Source of the DNA: an uncultured Collinsella sp.
Lineage (GTDB): Bacteria > Actinomycetota > Coriobacteriia > Coriobacteriales > Coriobacteriaceae
NCBI GenBank assembly: GCA_902494535.1
Contig: CABUTO010000008.1
Location: forward strand, 1 to 63,058
Length of the DNA stretch: 63,058 nucleotides
Direction of reading: 5' to 3'
The first letter of the stretch is position 1, and each line of letters starts with the position of its first letter. Below, piece by piece: positions 1 through 7,240 of the stretch. The position numbers and the translations under genes were made by a program. Below the pieces are notes generated by a model. The model was not told where the DNA came from and did no database searches. It was given only the letters and a program-made list of their open reading frames with translations.

Positions 1-52
1 GGCAAGCGTCGACTAAGCCATGCAGCGTGCGCGGGCTCTCCCGACGGGAAAC

Positions 53-78
53 GAAAAAGCCCGGTTTCAAACCGGGCT
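53..78 (-). terminator. Intrinsic terminator hairpin
   Basis: A 10-bp stem (AGCCCGGTTT with its complement) is followed on the minus strand by a run of five T. It lies downstream of the terminator that already follows tRNA-Arg, so it may be a back-up terminator. Nothing else is recognisable in bases 1-52. Confidence 0.6.
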
Positions 79-116
79 CGAACGAACATGCCTATTGACA
101 ATGGCTTTCTCATATT

Positions 117-142
117 AGAAAAGCCCCCGTTGCCGGAGGCTT
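117..142 (-). terminator. Terminator after tRNA-Arg
   Basis: An 8-bp stem with a four-base loop, followed by TTTT on the minus strand, starts 11 bases beyond the CCA end of the tRNA. This fits simple termination of a single-gene tRNA transcript. Confidence 0.7.
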
Positions 143-152
143 CAAGTTCGAT

Positions 153-229
153 TGGTGCGGCGTATAGGATTCGAACCTATGACGTTCTGATTCGTAGTCA
201 GACCCTCTATCCAGCTGAGGTAACGCCGC
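153..229 (-). tRNA. tRNA-Arg (anticodon ACG)
   Basis: The minus strand folds into a complete cloverleaf. A 7-bp acceptor stem starts GCGGCGT and pairs with ACGCCGC. The anticodon stem TCTGA/TCAGA encloses the loop CTACGAA, giving anticodon ACG, and the T arm contains GGTTCGAATCC. The discriminator is A and CCA is encoded. The ACG anticodon is normally deaminated to ICG and reads CGU, CGC and CGA. Confidence 0.96.
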
Positions 230-241
230 AGCGCAAGACAT

Positions 242-270
242 ATAAAACCACTTTAGCTTATTGGAGTCAA
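242..270 (-). promoter_or_regulatory. Sigma70-type promoter of tRNA-Arg
   Basis: On the minus strand TTGACT (265-270) and TTTTAT (242-247) are separated by exactly 17 bases. The -10 box ends 13 bases before the tRNA 5' end. Confidence 0.6.
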
Positions 271-306
271 GCTCAATCTCAAACTTTTTTGTGAAACGCA
301 GTTTTG

Positions 307-684
307 TCATGCTGCTCCGCATATACCGCCGTTCCCCGTACGATCGATTGGCTTTTCGATCACGTCAAACTTGGCATCAAGTTCCCTCAGGAGCGATCTC
401 ACCCGCTGGGCACAATCATAATCGGCAAACGAGATGCTCAGCATGCGCGCGACCTGGTTGGAAGTCCCAACTCCATAGAAGTGCTCCAGCGCCACAAGCC
501 CCACGTGCGTCACAAAGGTCTCGACCACATGCGGCGACTCCTCAAAACACCATTGTGTCAACGGACCCTCACTCGTCTGTCGAACCACCAGGCCACCCAT
601 GCCAGACGGCTCACACGTTACAAGCAGGTACTCCCCACCCTCGTCGCTCTCAAACAAAACCACCCGATCATCAAACAGCTCCAT
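307..684 (-). CDS. Hypothetical protein, 125 aa
   Basis: I do not recognise this protein. It begins MELFDDRVVLFESDEGGEYL after a clear ribosome binding site (GAAAGGGGAC). It is acidic and soluble, with no signal peptide or membrane segment. The single open frame, the RBS and codon use like the neighbours support a real gene. It stands alone between tRNA-Arg and serS on the same strand. The beta-rich opening followed by a predicted helix (about residues 85-110) would fit a small alpha/beta fold, but no catalytic motif is visible. Confidence 0.7.
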   Translation of the reverse strand: MELFDDRVVLFESDEGGEYLLVTCEPSGMGGLVVRQTSEGPLTQWCFEESPHVVETFVTHVGLVALEHFYGVGTSNQVARMLSISFADYDCAQRVRSLLRELDAKFDVIEKPIDRTGNGGICGAA

Positions 685-807
685 CGCGTCCCCTTTCTCT
701 CGCTCTTATTTAGCAAAAGCATAACAGGTAGATAGCTGTATACAGAACAGTTGTTCGTGTGTTTTCTATTGAGCTGTCCGCACGGCATGATATGGACCTG
801 CGCACGA

Positions 808-836
808 AATAGGGCGCCCCCGAAGGAGCGCCCTTG
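808..836 (-). terminator. Terminator downstream of serS
   Basis: AGGGCGC pairs with GCGCCCT around a UUCG-type loop on the minus strand, starting 22 bases after the serS stop. The T tract is short (ATTT), so efficiency is uncertain. Confidence 0.5.
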
Positions 837-857
837 CATATCCCCTATGCAGCCAAG

Positions 858-2141
858 TTACGCGACCGGCTCGATCTTCTCGAGACCGCCCATGTAAGGA
901 CGCAGAACCTCGGGGATCGTGATGGTGCCGTCGGCGTTCTGGTAGTTCTCCAGAATGGCAGCCATGGTGCGGCCGGCCGGCAGGCCGGAACCGTTGAGCG
1001 TGTGCAGGTAGCGCGAACCCTTGAAGTTCTCGGGGTCGCGATACTTGATGTTGGCGCGGCGAGCCTGGAAGTCACCGCAGTTGGAGCAGGAGCTAATCTC
1101 CTTGTAGGCGTTGTAGCTCGGCAGCCAGACCTCAACGTCGTAGGTCTGACGGGCAGAGAAGCCCAAGTCGCCGGTGCACAGGCTAATCACGCGATACGGA
1201 AGGCCCAGCTGCTGCAGCAGGTACTCGGCCTCGGCGGTCATGCTCTCGAGCTCATCGTCGGACTCCTCCGGCTTAGCGAACTTGACCATCTCGACCTTGT
1301 CGAACTCGTGCTGACGGATGATGCCGCGGGTGTCGCGACCGGCGGAACCGGCCTCCTCGCGGAAGCAGGGGGTGAAGGCGGTGTAGCGACGCGGCAGAGT
1401 GTCGGCATCGAGGACCTCGCCGGCGTGCAGGTTGGTAAGCACAACCTCGGCGGTGGGGATCAGGAAGTTGTCGCCCGAGACGTGATAGGCGTCGTCCTCG
1501 AACTTGGGCAGCTGACCCGTGCCAAACATGGTCTGACGCTTGACGACGATGGGCGGCCACCACTCCTTAAAACCACGGCTGGTGTGCGTATCGAGGAAGA
1601 AGTTGATGAGGGCGCGCTCCAGGCGGGCGCCGGCGCCACCGAGAACGGTAAAGCGGCTGCCGGAGAGCTTGTTGCCACGCTCGAAGTCGAGGATGTCCAG
1701 ATCGGTGCCCAGATCCCAGTGCGGCTTAAAGTCGAAGTCGAACTCGCGCGGGGTGCCCCAACGACGGCGCTCAATGTTCTCGTCCTCGTCCTTGCCGTAC
1801 GGCGTGGCCTCGCAAGGAATGTTGGGCAGGTGAGCCATGAAGTCGTACTGCTCCTGCTCGAGAGCAGTACGGCGCTCGGCCAGGCCGTCAATCTTCTCGT
1901 TGACGGCGCGCACGGCCTCCTTGGCGGCCTCGGCCTCGTCCTTCTTGCCCTCCTTCATCAGGGCGCCGATCTTCTTGGACTCGGCATTGCGCGTAGCCTG
2001 GAGCTCCTCGACCTCGGTGATGACGGCACGGCGCTCGTCGTCGAGCTCAAAGAACTTCTCGCGATCCCAAGACGTCTGGCGGTTAGCCATGGCGACATCG
2101 ATGGCATCGGGGTTCTCGCGAACAAACTTGATATCAAGCAT
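858..2141 (-). CDS. serS: Serine--tRNA ligase
   Basis: This enzyme charges tRNA-Ser with serine in the cytoplasm. The protein is 427 aa, the usual length. It begins MLDIKFVRENPD with the N-terminal antiparallel coiled-coil arm (about residues 25-105) that grips the long variable arm of tRNA-Ser. The class II core follows, with motif 2 seen as FREEAGSAGRDTRGIIRQHE and motif 3 near the C-terminus (GLPAGRTMAAILENYQ). The start chosen is the ATG 6 bases after GGAGG. An in-frame ATG nine codons further upstream has no RBS. The gene is monocistronic and divergent from a small membrane protein gene. Confidence 0.97.
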   Translation of the reverse strand: MLDIKFVRENPDAIDVAMANRQTSWDREKFFELDDERRAVITEVEELQATRNAESKKIGALMKEGKKDEAEAAKEAVRAVNEKIDGLAERRTALEQEQYDFMAHLPNIPCEATPYGKDEDENIERRRWGTPREFDFDFKPHWDLGTDLDILDFERGNKLSGSRFTVLGGAGARLERALINFFLDTHTSRGFKEWWPPIVVKRQTMFGTGQLPKFEDDAYHVSGDNFLIPTAEVVLTNLHAGEVLDADTLPRRYTAFTPCFREEAGSAGRDTRGIIRQHEFDKVEMVKFAKPEESDDELESMTAEAEYLLQQLGLPYRVISLCTGDLGFSARQTYDVEVWLPSYNAYKEISSCSNCGDFQARRANIKYRDPENFKGSRYLHTLNGSGLPAGRTMAAILENYQNADGTITIPEVLRPYMGGLEKIEPVA

Positions 2142-2252
2142 TAGATCCTCCGGCGATATACATTCCATTTAGGTTGCAACCTTGTACATGTATGGGCAAG
2201 TATATACTTATGAGCGTTTACGACCCAACTCAACTACGCAAGAAGGCACCCA

Positions 2253-2426
2253 ATGGACGCAGTTTTTTCCTTTTTGTTTGGCACCCGCACCGGTTTTGCC
2301 ATCCTTTTCGCCGGCGGCATCCTGTTATTTGCGATTCTTGCCTTTGTAATGGAGAAGCGTACCCATAAGATGTACGTCGACCGCGGACCCAAGTCCGAGG
2401 ATGAGGAAGACAGCTTCTGGGACTAA
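2253..2426 (+). CDS. Small membrane protein, 57 aa
   Basis: An ATG preceded by AGAAGG opens a 57-codon frame starting MDAVFSFLFGTRTGFAILFA. One strongly hydrophobic segment (about residues 13-33) is followed by a basic stretch (EKRTHK) and a very acidic tail ending EDEEDSFWD, the pattern of a single-pass protein with a cytosolic C-terminus. The stop is followed at once by a dispersed repeat and a strong terminator. I do not recognise the family. The RBS, the coherent topology and the terminator make it a credible gene despite its size. Confidence 0.7.
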   Translation: MDAVFSFLFGTRTGFAILFAGGILLFAILAFVMEKRTHKMYVDRGPKSEDEEDSFWD

Positions 2427-2476
2427 CCTGCCAAAAAGGGACAGGTTTATTATGGTCTGTTTTATCTGGGCAAACG
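2427..2476 (-). repeat. Dispersed palindromic repeat, family A copy 1
   Basis: Read on the minus strand this is GTTTGCCCAGATAAAAC, a middle part, then CCCTTTTTGGCAGGTT. Near-identical copies occur at 53469-53520 and 61538-61587, with a degenerate one at 2548-2590. The ends are complementary (AACCTGCC with GGTAGGTT in the better copies), so each copy can form a hairpin. Confidence 0.75.
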
Positions 2477-2478
2477 CA

Positions 2479-2521
2479 AGCGCCCCGCAACTGGAATTGA
2501 GCCAGTTGCGGGGCGCTTTTC
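2479..2521 (+). terminator. Strong hairpin terminator
   Basis: A perfect 16-bp stem (AGCGCCCCGCAACTGG and its complement) with a 7-base loop is followed by TTTT on the plus strand. It ends the small membrane protein transcript and could also stop transcripts from proC on the other strand. Confidence 0.8.
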
Positions 2522-2547
2522 GCTAAAAGGACAAAACCGCAGAAAAT

Positions 2548-2590
2548 ACCTGCCAAAAATAAACCCGTCTTTTTTTTGGTCGGTTTTACT
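2548..2590 (+). repeat. Dispersed palindromic repeat, family A degenerate copy
   Basis: ACCTGCCAAAAATAAACC followed by a T-rich arm and GGTCGGTTTTA matches the family A consensus with several changes. It touches the 3' end of proC and stands in inverted orientation to the copy at 2427-2476, so the pair flanks the terminator hairpin. Confidence 0.6.
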
Positions 2591-3356
2591 GGAGAGTTGC
2601 GTCGATTGCCTTGACCAGGGCGCTGCGCATGCCGGCGTCCTCGAGCGCAACGACGCCCTTGATGGTGGCACCACCGGGCGAGCATACGGCATCCTTCATC
2701 GCCGCAGGATGCTGGCCAGTTGCAAGCTGCAGCTTTGCCGTACCTAGCACCATCTGGCTCACAATGCGATAGGCATCGGCACGCGGGATACCGTGCTTGA
2801 CCGCCGCATCGCCCAGGGCCTCGATTGCCATGGCGACAAATGCCGGAGCGCAACCACCCACCGTGCCGCCCACAAACAGCAGGCTCGTATCGAGCTCGAC
2901 CACCGCACCGAGTTTGCCAAGCAGATCAAGCACCACGGCGCTCTGCTCATCACTAAGCGTGGAAGCCTTCTCGCAAGCGATGACGCCCTCGCCCACCGAA
3001 ACCGGTGTGTTGGGCACCGTCGAGATATGCGCGACGCCCGGCAGGACCTGCTCCCACTTGGCACTGTCCCAGGTCCAGGCAACCGACAGAACGACCTTTT
3101 TGGCAAGAGCATCCTTGAGCGGGGCGAATACCTTCTCGATCATGTACGGTTTGACCGCAGCGACCACGATATCGGATGCGGAGACAACCTCGGCGGCATC
3201 GTGGCAGGCGACCATGCCGCGCGCCTCGCAGCGCTCAACCAGTGCGTCGTAGCGACCCGCGCAGGCGCACATGTCGCTCGCAGCTACACCGGCAGCGATC
3301 CAGCCATCGGCCATAGCGCTCGCCATATTGCCAAAACCGACAAATCCAATCTTCAT
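2586..3356 (-). CDS. proC: Pyrroline-5-carboxylate reductase
   Basis: ProC makes the last step of proline synthesis, NAD(P)H-dependent reduction of pyrroline-5-carboxylate. The 256-aa protein starts with the Rossmann motif MKIGFVGFGNMASAM, has the AAVKPYMI segment of the dinucleotide fold, and ends with the family signature around KDAVCSPGGATIKG. Length is normal for the family. The stop lies in the arm of a family A repeat. It is followed upstream on the same strand by rlmH, but the 73-base gap suggests separate control. Confidence 0.95.
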   Translation of the reverse strand: MKIGFVGFGNMASAMADGWIAAGVAASDMCACAGRYDALVERCEARGMVACHDAAEVVSASDIVVAAVKPYMIEKVFAPLKDALAKKVVLSVAWTWDSAKWEQVLPGVAHISTVPNTPVSVGEGVIACEKASTLSDEQSAVVLDLLGKLGAVVELDTSLLFVGGTVGGCAPAFVAMAIEALGDAAVKHGIPRADAYRIVSQMVLGTAKLQLATGQHPAAMKDAVCSPGGATIKGVVALEDAGMRSALVKAIDATLQ

Positions 3357-3429
3357 ATCTCATAGTCCTTTCAGACACATTCCTCAAAACGAAAGGTATT
3401 GTCCCACGCCATTGTTTCGTATTGCCGAC

Positions 3430-3900
3430 CTATTTGTGATACGGCTCGCCACGGCTGATCTTGCAGGCACGGTAAATCTGCTCTAGCAGCACCACACGCG
3501 CCAGGTTATGCGGCAAGGTAATGCGTCCAAAGCTGAGCATCTCGTCGGCGCGGGCGCGCACCTCATCACTCACGCCGTCCGAACCGCCGATTACAAAGGC
3601 AATGTCGCTGCTGCCTCGCAGCATAAGATCGTCGAGCCGCGCCGAGAGCTCCTCACTCGAACGCTCCTTGCCCTCGATAGCCAGCAGGATCACATGCGCC
3701 CGAGACGGCAATGCAGCAAGAATTGCCGCCCCCTCCTTGTCGCGCGCGGCATCCACGCCGCCCGCCTTAGCCGGGTCGATATCGGCCACCTCGCGGATAT
3801 CCACCTTGGCATAGGCACCTAAGCGCTTGGTGTACTCAGCGCACGCGTCCTTCCAAAAGCGCTCCTTGAGCTTACCGACGCAAACGACGGTGTATTTCAC
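3430..3900 (-). CDS. rlmH: 23S rRNA (pseudouridine-1915-N3) methyltransferase
   Basis: RlmH is the SPOUT-class methyltransferase that modifies pseudouridine 1915 in helix 69 of 23S rRNA on the assembled 70S ribosome. The 156-aa protein matches family length. It begins MKYTVVCVGKLKERFWK, contains the knot-region glycine signature FVIGGSDGVSDEV and ends with the conserved LEQIYRACKISRGEPYHK. It lies six bases downstream of the SPFH gene, so the two are probably co-transcribed. Confidence 0.96.
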   Translation of the reverse strand: MKYTVVCVGKLKERFWKDACAEYTKRLGAYAKVDIREVADIDPAKAGGVDAARDKEGAAILAALPSRAHVILLAIEGKERSSEELSARLDDLMLRGSSDIAFVIGGSDGVSDEVRARADEMLSFGRITLPHNLARVVLLEQIYRACKISRGEPYHK

Positions 3901-3906
3901 GCGCGC

Positions 3907-4845
3907 CTACTCCTTCGAACCGTTTTGAACTTTGCCGGCGGTCAGCATCTGCTCGAACATCGAGGCCGACTGCGAGAAATCGCTCGGCAGTACGACCGTC
4001 GAAGTTTTACCCGTGCGAGCGAACTCCGTCATCATCTCGGACCACTGCGTAAACATGAACAGCTGGTTGGCCTCGTCGTTGCCGACGCCCGTCTCCTGGA
4101 TGATCTCGAGTGAATCTTTGATGCCCAGCGCGATGGCCTTGCGCTGGTTGGCGATGCCCTCGCCCGCCTTTTCCATAGCCTCAGCCTCGGCGGTCGCCTC
4201 GGTGACGCGCTTGATGCGGTCTGCCTCAGCGAGCTCCTGTGCCGCAGCGCGCTTGCGCTGGGCGGCGTTGATGTCGTTCATGGAGTTCTCAACCTCGGTC
4301 GGCAGTGCGATTTTGGTGATGAGCGTCGACACGAGGGTGAAGCCGTAGGCGGCCATCTGCTCGGAAACGGTAGCGTTGACATCCTTGGCGATGTCGTCCT
4401 TCTTGGCAAAGACCTCATCGAGTGTGTAGACGGGAATCGAAGAGCGCAGGGCGTCGGTGATGAAGTCACGCATCTGGTCGACGGGCTCCTGCAGCATATA
4501 GTAGCTCTTGTAGATGCCCGAATCTGCCGGGCCGGCGCCCATGTCATAGCTCACGTGATACTGAGCAGAGACCTCAAGGCCGATGGTCACGTTGTCCTGG
4601 GTCTTAACGTCGATGCCAAAACCGTTTTTCATGGTGCGCAGACTCACCGTGGCGGCCTTGCGGTCGATCATGGGCACCTTCATGTGGAAGCCCGCGTTGA
4701 CGATGCGATTGAATTTGCCTAAGCGTTCGATGATTACAGCATGTTGCTGCTCGACGACATAGCAGGCGTTGGGAAGCAGCAGCAACAGGATGATGATGGG
4801 AATCAAAAGGCTGGTAAGGGCGGCGATGATACCGGACAACAGCAT
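3907..4845 (-). CDS. SPFH/Band 7 (stomatin-prohibitin) membrane protein
   Basis: The protein (312 aa) has an N-terminal hydrophobic anchor (about residues 4-27), then the SPFH domain beginning YVVEQQHAVIIERLGKFNR. A Glu/Ala-rich coiled-coil stretch follows (RKRAAAQELAEADRIKRVTE) and then a C-terminal oligomerisation region. This is the layout of stomatin/HflK-like proteins, which form large membrane assemblies and often organise proteases or lipid domains. The start chosen is the ATG after AGAGGAG. An earlier in-frame ATG lacks an RBS. The partner is not evident, since no NfeD or protease gene is adjacent. Confidence 0.88.
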   Translation of the reverse strand: MLLSGIIAALTSLLIPIIILLLLLPNACYVVEQQHAVIIERLGKFNRIVNAGFHMKVPMIDRKAATVSLRTMKNGFGIDVKTQDNVTIGLEVSAQYHVSYDMGAGPADSGIYKSYYMLQEPVDQMRDFITDALRSSIPVYTLDEVFAKKDDIAKDVNATVSEQMAAYGFTLVSTLITKIALPTEVENSMNDINAAQRKRAAAQELAEADRIKRVTEATAEAEAMEKAGEGIANQRKAIALGIKDSLEIIQETGVGNDEANQLFMFTQWSEMMTEFARTGKTSTVVLPSDFSQSASMFEQMLTAGKVQNGSKE

Positions 4846-4923
4846 GGTCTCTCCTCTGATAGGCACACGTTGGCATTAGGATACCCGCACGAAGCAGCTG
4901 TGTGACACCAACAAGAGGACCCA

Positions 4924-5140
4924 TGGTCAAAAAAGGCCAAATATGAGTACTGTTACCAGTTTAGTAACAGCGTATTTGGGTCAAAATCGCCTCGTTGAAC
5001 CCGAGGTCTATCGAAATTACTTCATTTTGTCTCAAGGTTGAGCCAAATTAGCGTACATCTGTTGCGCAAAATGAGCAAAAATGGCTTCATGAAATGTCTC
5101 TATTTTCATGTCAGTACTCATATTTGCCACTTTTTGACCA
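4924..5140. mobile_element. MITE-like element with 29-bp terminal inverted repeats
   Basis: Bases 4924-4952 and the reverse complement of 5112-5140 agree at 26 of 29 positions (both begin TGGTCAAAAA and end CAAATATGAGTACTG). The 217-bp interior has no gene, but holds a small hairpin (CTGTTAC...GTAACAG). No clear target-site duplication is visible. It sits in the gap between the SPFH gene and tRNA-Leu. An alternative is a structured regulatory RNA rather than a mobile element. Confidence 0.55.
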
Positions 5141-5196
5141 CAGGGACATCTACCGCGCGAAATCGATATGTCAAATCTGCCAAAACGGCCCATAAC

Positions 5197-5222
5197 AAAA
5201 AAGCTCCCATTGCTGGGAGCTC
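5197..5222 (-). terminator. Terminator after tRNA-Leu
   Basis: On the minus strand GAGCTCCCA pairs with TGGGAGCT across a short loop and is followed by six T. It lies 11 bases beyond the tRNA end. Confidence 0.8.
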
Positions 5223-5232
5223 TTTCAATCAA

Positions 5233-5319
5233 TGGTGCGGGCGAAAGGACTTGAACCTTCATGGGGTTGCCCCCATACGGACCTGAACCGTACGCGTCTG
5301 CCAATTCCGCCACGCCCGC
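5233..5319 (-). tRNA. tRNA-Leu (anticodon CAG)
   Basis: The 87-base minus-strand sequence has the GCGGGCG/CGCCCGC acceptor stem and an anticodon loop TTCAGGT (anticodon CAG). A long class II variable arm (ATGGGGGCAACCCCAT) is typical of leucine tRNAs, followed by a T arm with GGTTCAAGTCC. The discriminator is A and CCA is encoded. It reads the CUG codon. Confidence 0.97.
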
Positions 5320-5330
5320 GTGCAGGAATT

Positions 5331-5359
5331 AGAATAACGGAGCGCCATCGCGAACGCAA
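5331..5359 (-). promoter_or_regulatory. Sigma70-type promoter of tRNA-Leu
   Basis: TTGCGT (5354-5359) and TATTCT (5331-5336) on the minus strand are 17 bases apart, with the -10 box 11 bases before the tRNA. The promoter lies just beyond the tatD stop codon. Confidence 0.6.
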
Positions 5360-5362
5360 GAA

Positions 5363-6280
5363 CTATTTTTGAAAAAGTTTGCAGGCATTTTCCCAAGCTG
5401 CTCGCGCGATTGCCTCAGCATCCTCGCCGGTACGATCGACACGGTCGTTGACCAGCGTGTTTGCCGTAATGGAGATCATTGCGGGCTCGCATTCAAGACC
5501 GCGGATGGGCTCCGGAGCCATATACGGGCAATCCGTCTCGAACAAAATTCGATCGAGTGGGGTTGCCGCAAATGCCTCGCGCACGTCGTCGTTGCGCTTA
5601 AAGGTGGCCGCACCGCCATAGGCGATATAGCAGCCCAGCTCCACAAAGCACTCCATCGTGGCGCGGTCCTCGCCAAAGCAGTGCAGCACACAACCGGCCT
5701 GGGGCACGCCCACCTCACGAAGCACGTTGTAGGCGTCCGCGTGCGAGGTTCGCTCCTGGTCCGTGTCCTCGTGACGCAGATGCAGCTCCACCGGCACGTT
5801 ACGGCACACGGCAAGCTCGAGCTGGCGCGCCATGCAGTCAATCTGCACGTTATGGGGTGCCGGCGCGATATCGTCGTCATAGTCCATGTGGTAGTCCAGG
5901 CCGATTTCGCCAATACCGGCGCATAAGGGGTCATCGAGTGCGGCAACGACCTGTGCGTGAACGTCGTCGGTATAGTCCGGCGCGCCATACGGATGCACGC
6001 CGGCAAGATACTTGATCTGCGGGATATCCTGCATCGGCAGAATTTCGCGCACGAGCCAGTCGCTATAGTCCGTCACGCTGCGCTTGTCGGCGATGGGGTC
6101 GAGCATCGTCACCAACAGGTCGACGCCCGCGGCTTTGGCACGCAGGAGCGTCTCGGGCACATCCTTGCCCCAGAACGAAAGCAGATGTGCATGCGTGTCG
6201 GCAAGCGGCGCCAAGGGCACGGGACAAGCAACCGTCTTCTTTTTCTTGGTAAACGTCACGCGTTCGGCATTAAGCGTCAT
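5363..6280 (-). CDS. tatD: TatD-family metal-dependent hydrolase (deoxyribonuclease)
   Basis: TatD proteins are TIM-barrel metal-dependent nucleases of the amidohydrolase superfamily, with 3'-5' exonuclease activity reported for some members. The 305-aa protein carries the first metal site as ADTHAHLL after a 25-residue extension, and further ligand regions EIGLDYH and LHLRHED. The C-terminal signature is FETDCPYMAPEPIRG. The start codon overlaps the end of rsmA by 11 bases, so translation is probably coupled. The pairing tatD-rsmA is common in bacteria. Confidence 0.92.
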   Translation of the reverse strand: MTLNAERVTFTKKKKTVACPVPLAPLADTHAHLLSFWGKDVPETLLRAKAAGVDLLVTMLDPIADKRSVTDYSDWLVREILPMQDIPQIKYLAGVHPYGAPDYTDDVHAQVVAALDDPLCAGIGEIGLDYHMDYDDDIAPAPHNVQIDCMARQLELAVCRNVPVELHLRHEDTDQERTSHADAYNVLREVGVPQAGCVLHCFGEDRATMECFVELGCYIAYGGAATFKRNDDVREAFAATPLDRILFETDCPYMAPEPIRGLECEPAMISITANTLVNDRVDRTGEDAEAIARAAWENACKLFQK

Positions 6281-7130
6281 GGATTAGCTCCTGGGCCAGG
6301 CGGACAAAGTCGGCAACATCAAGCGTTTCGGCGCGCGTGGTGGATGCGATACCGCAAGCCTCAAAGGCGGCATCGAGCACGTCCTTGGCAAAGCCGTTGG
6401 CGCTCATGGAATTGCGGATGGTCTTGCGACGCTGAGCAAATGCAGCATCAATCACGTGGGCCACAAATTCGCAATCGAGTCCTTCGGGCACCACGCCGTC
6501 AACACGGTCGATACGCACGACGGCCGAGTCCACGTGCGGCGCCGGCATAAAGCAACGCGGCGGCACCTCAAAGCGACTCGTCACCTGCGCATACAGGCCG
6601 AGCTTTGCCGTATAGCCGCCATAGGTCTTGTTACCCGGCACTGCGGCAATGCGATCGGCAACCTCCTTTTGAACCATGACGACGGCGCGCTTGAGCGCGG
6701 GCATCGTCTGGAAGAACTGCAGGATGATCGTCGCCGCCACGTTATAGGGCAAGTTCGCGACAAATACCGTGGGCTCGCCGCCGGCAGCCTGCTCAATCTG
6801 CTCCGGGCCCACCTTAAGCGCGTCGCCCATGATAAAGCGGAAGTTGGCATAGTCGGCGGCGTGGGCGTCGAGCACCGGTTCGAGCTCAGGATCGGCCTCA
6901 ATGGACGTAACGCACGCCGCTTCCTGCAGCAACGCAAGTGTCAACGTACCGCAACCCGGACCCACCTCGAGTACGCGCTCGTCACCTGCAAGCTCGGCAA
7001 GCTCGCAGATACGCTCGATCACATGATTGTCGATTAGAAAGTTCTGGCCCAGGCGATGCTTGGTCGCAAGGCCAAACTCCTCTAGCAGCTCCCTGGTGGC
7101 CGTGGGGTTTGCCAAAGGCGAAGTTGTCAT
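6270..7130 (-). CDS. rsmA: 16S rRNA (adenine1518/1519-N6)-dimethyltransferase
   Basis: RsmA (KsgA) dimethylates two adjacent adenosines near the 3' end of 16S rRNA, using SAM, late in 30S assembly. The 286-aa protein has the N-terminal KHRLGQNFLID signature, the SAM-binding motif EVGPGCGTLTLAL and the catalytic NLPYNVA motif. Its small helical C-terminal domain is complete. The ATG follows AAGGAGG closely. It is the first gene of a two-gene unit with tatD. Confidence 0.96.
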   Translation of the reverse strand: MTTSPLANPTATRELLEEFGLATKHRLGQNFLIDNHVIERICELAELAGDERVLEVGPGCGTLTLALLQEAACVTSIEADPELEPVLDAHAADYANFRFIMGDALKVGPEQIEQAAGGEPTVFVANLPYNVAATIILQFFQTMPALKRAVVMVQKEVADRIAAVPGNKTYGGYTAKLGLYAQVTSRFEVPPRCFMPAPHVDSAVVRIDRVDGVVPEGLDCEFVAHVIDAAFAQRRKTIRNSMSANGFAKDVLDAAFEACGIASTTRAETLDVADFVRLAQELIHDA

Positions 7131-7164
7131 GGTTGCCTCCTTAGCATGATGGCGGCGTCTTGAA

Positions 7165-7199
7165 ACAAAAGGGCATGGACCGTGGCGGCCATGCCCTTA
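7165..7199 (-). terminator. Terminator downstream of metG
   Basis: AAGGGCATGG pairs with CCATGCCCTT on the minus strand, followed by TTGTTTC. It lies 42 bases past the metG stop and just before the rsmA-tatD unit. Confidence 0.65.
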
Positions 7200-7240
7200 C
7201 AGCTAAACAGCAAATTGCCGATATGGCGCTCGCGCGGTCT

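Noticed and set aside
834..2144. 436-aa open frame opposite serS
   Set aside because: No RBS, biased composition and full overlap with an intact housekeeping gene.
5032..5313. 93-aa open frame beginning MAELADAYGSG on the minus strand
   Set aside because: It runs through tRNA-Leu and is the well-known false protein read from a tRNA gene.
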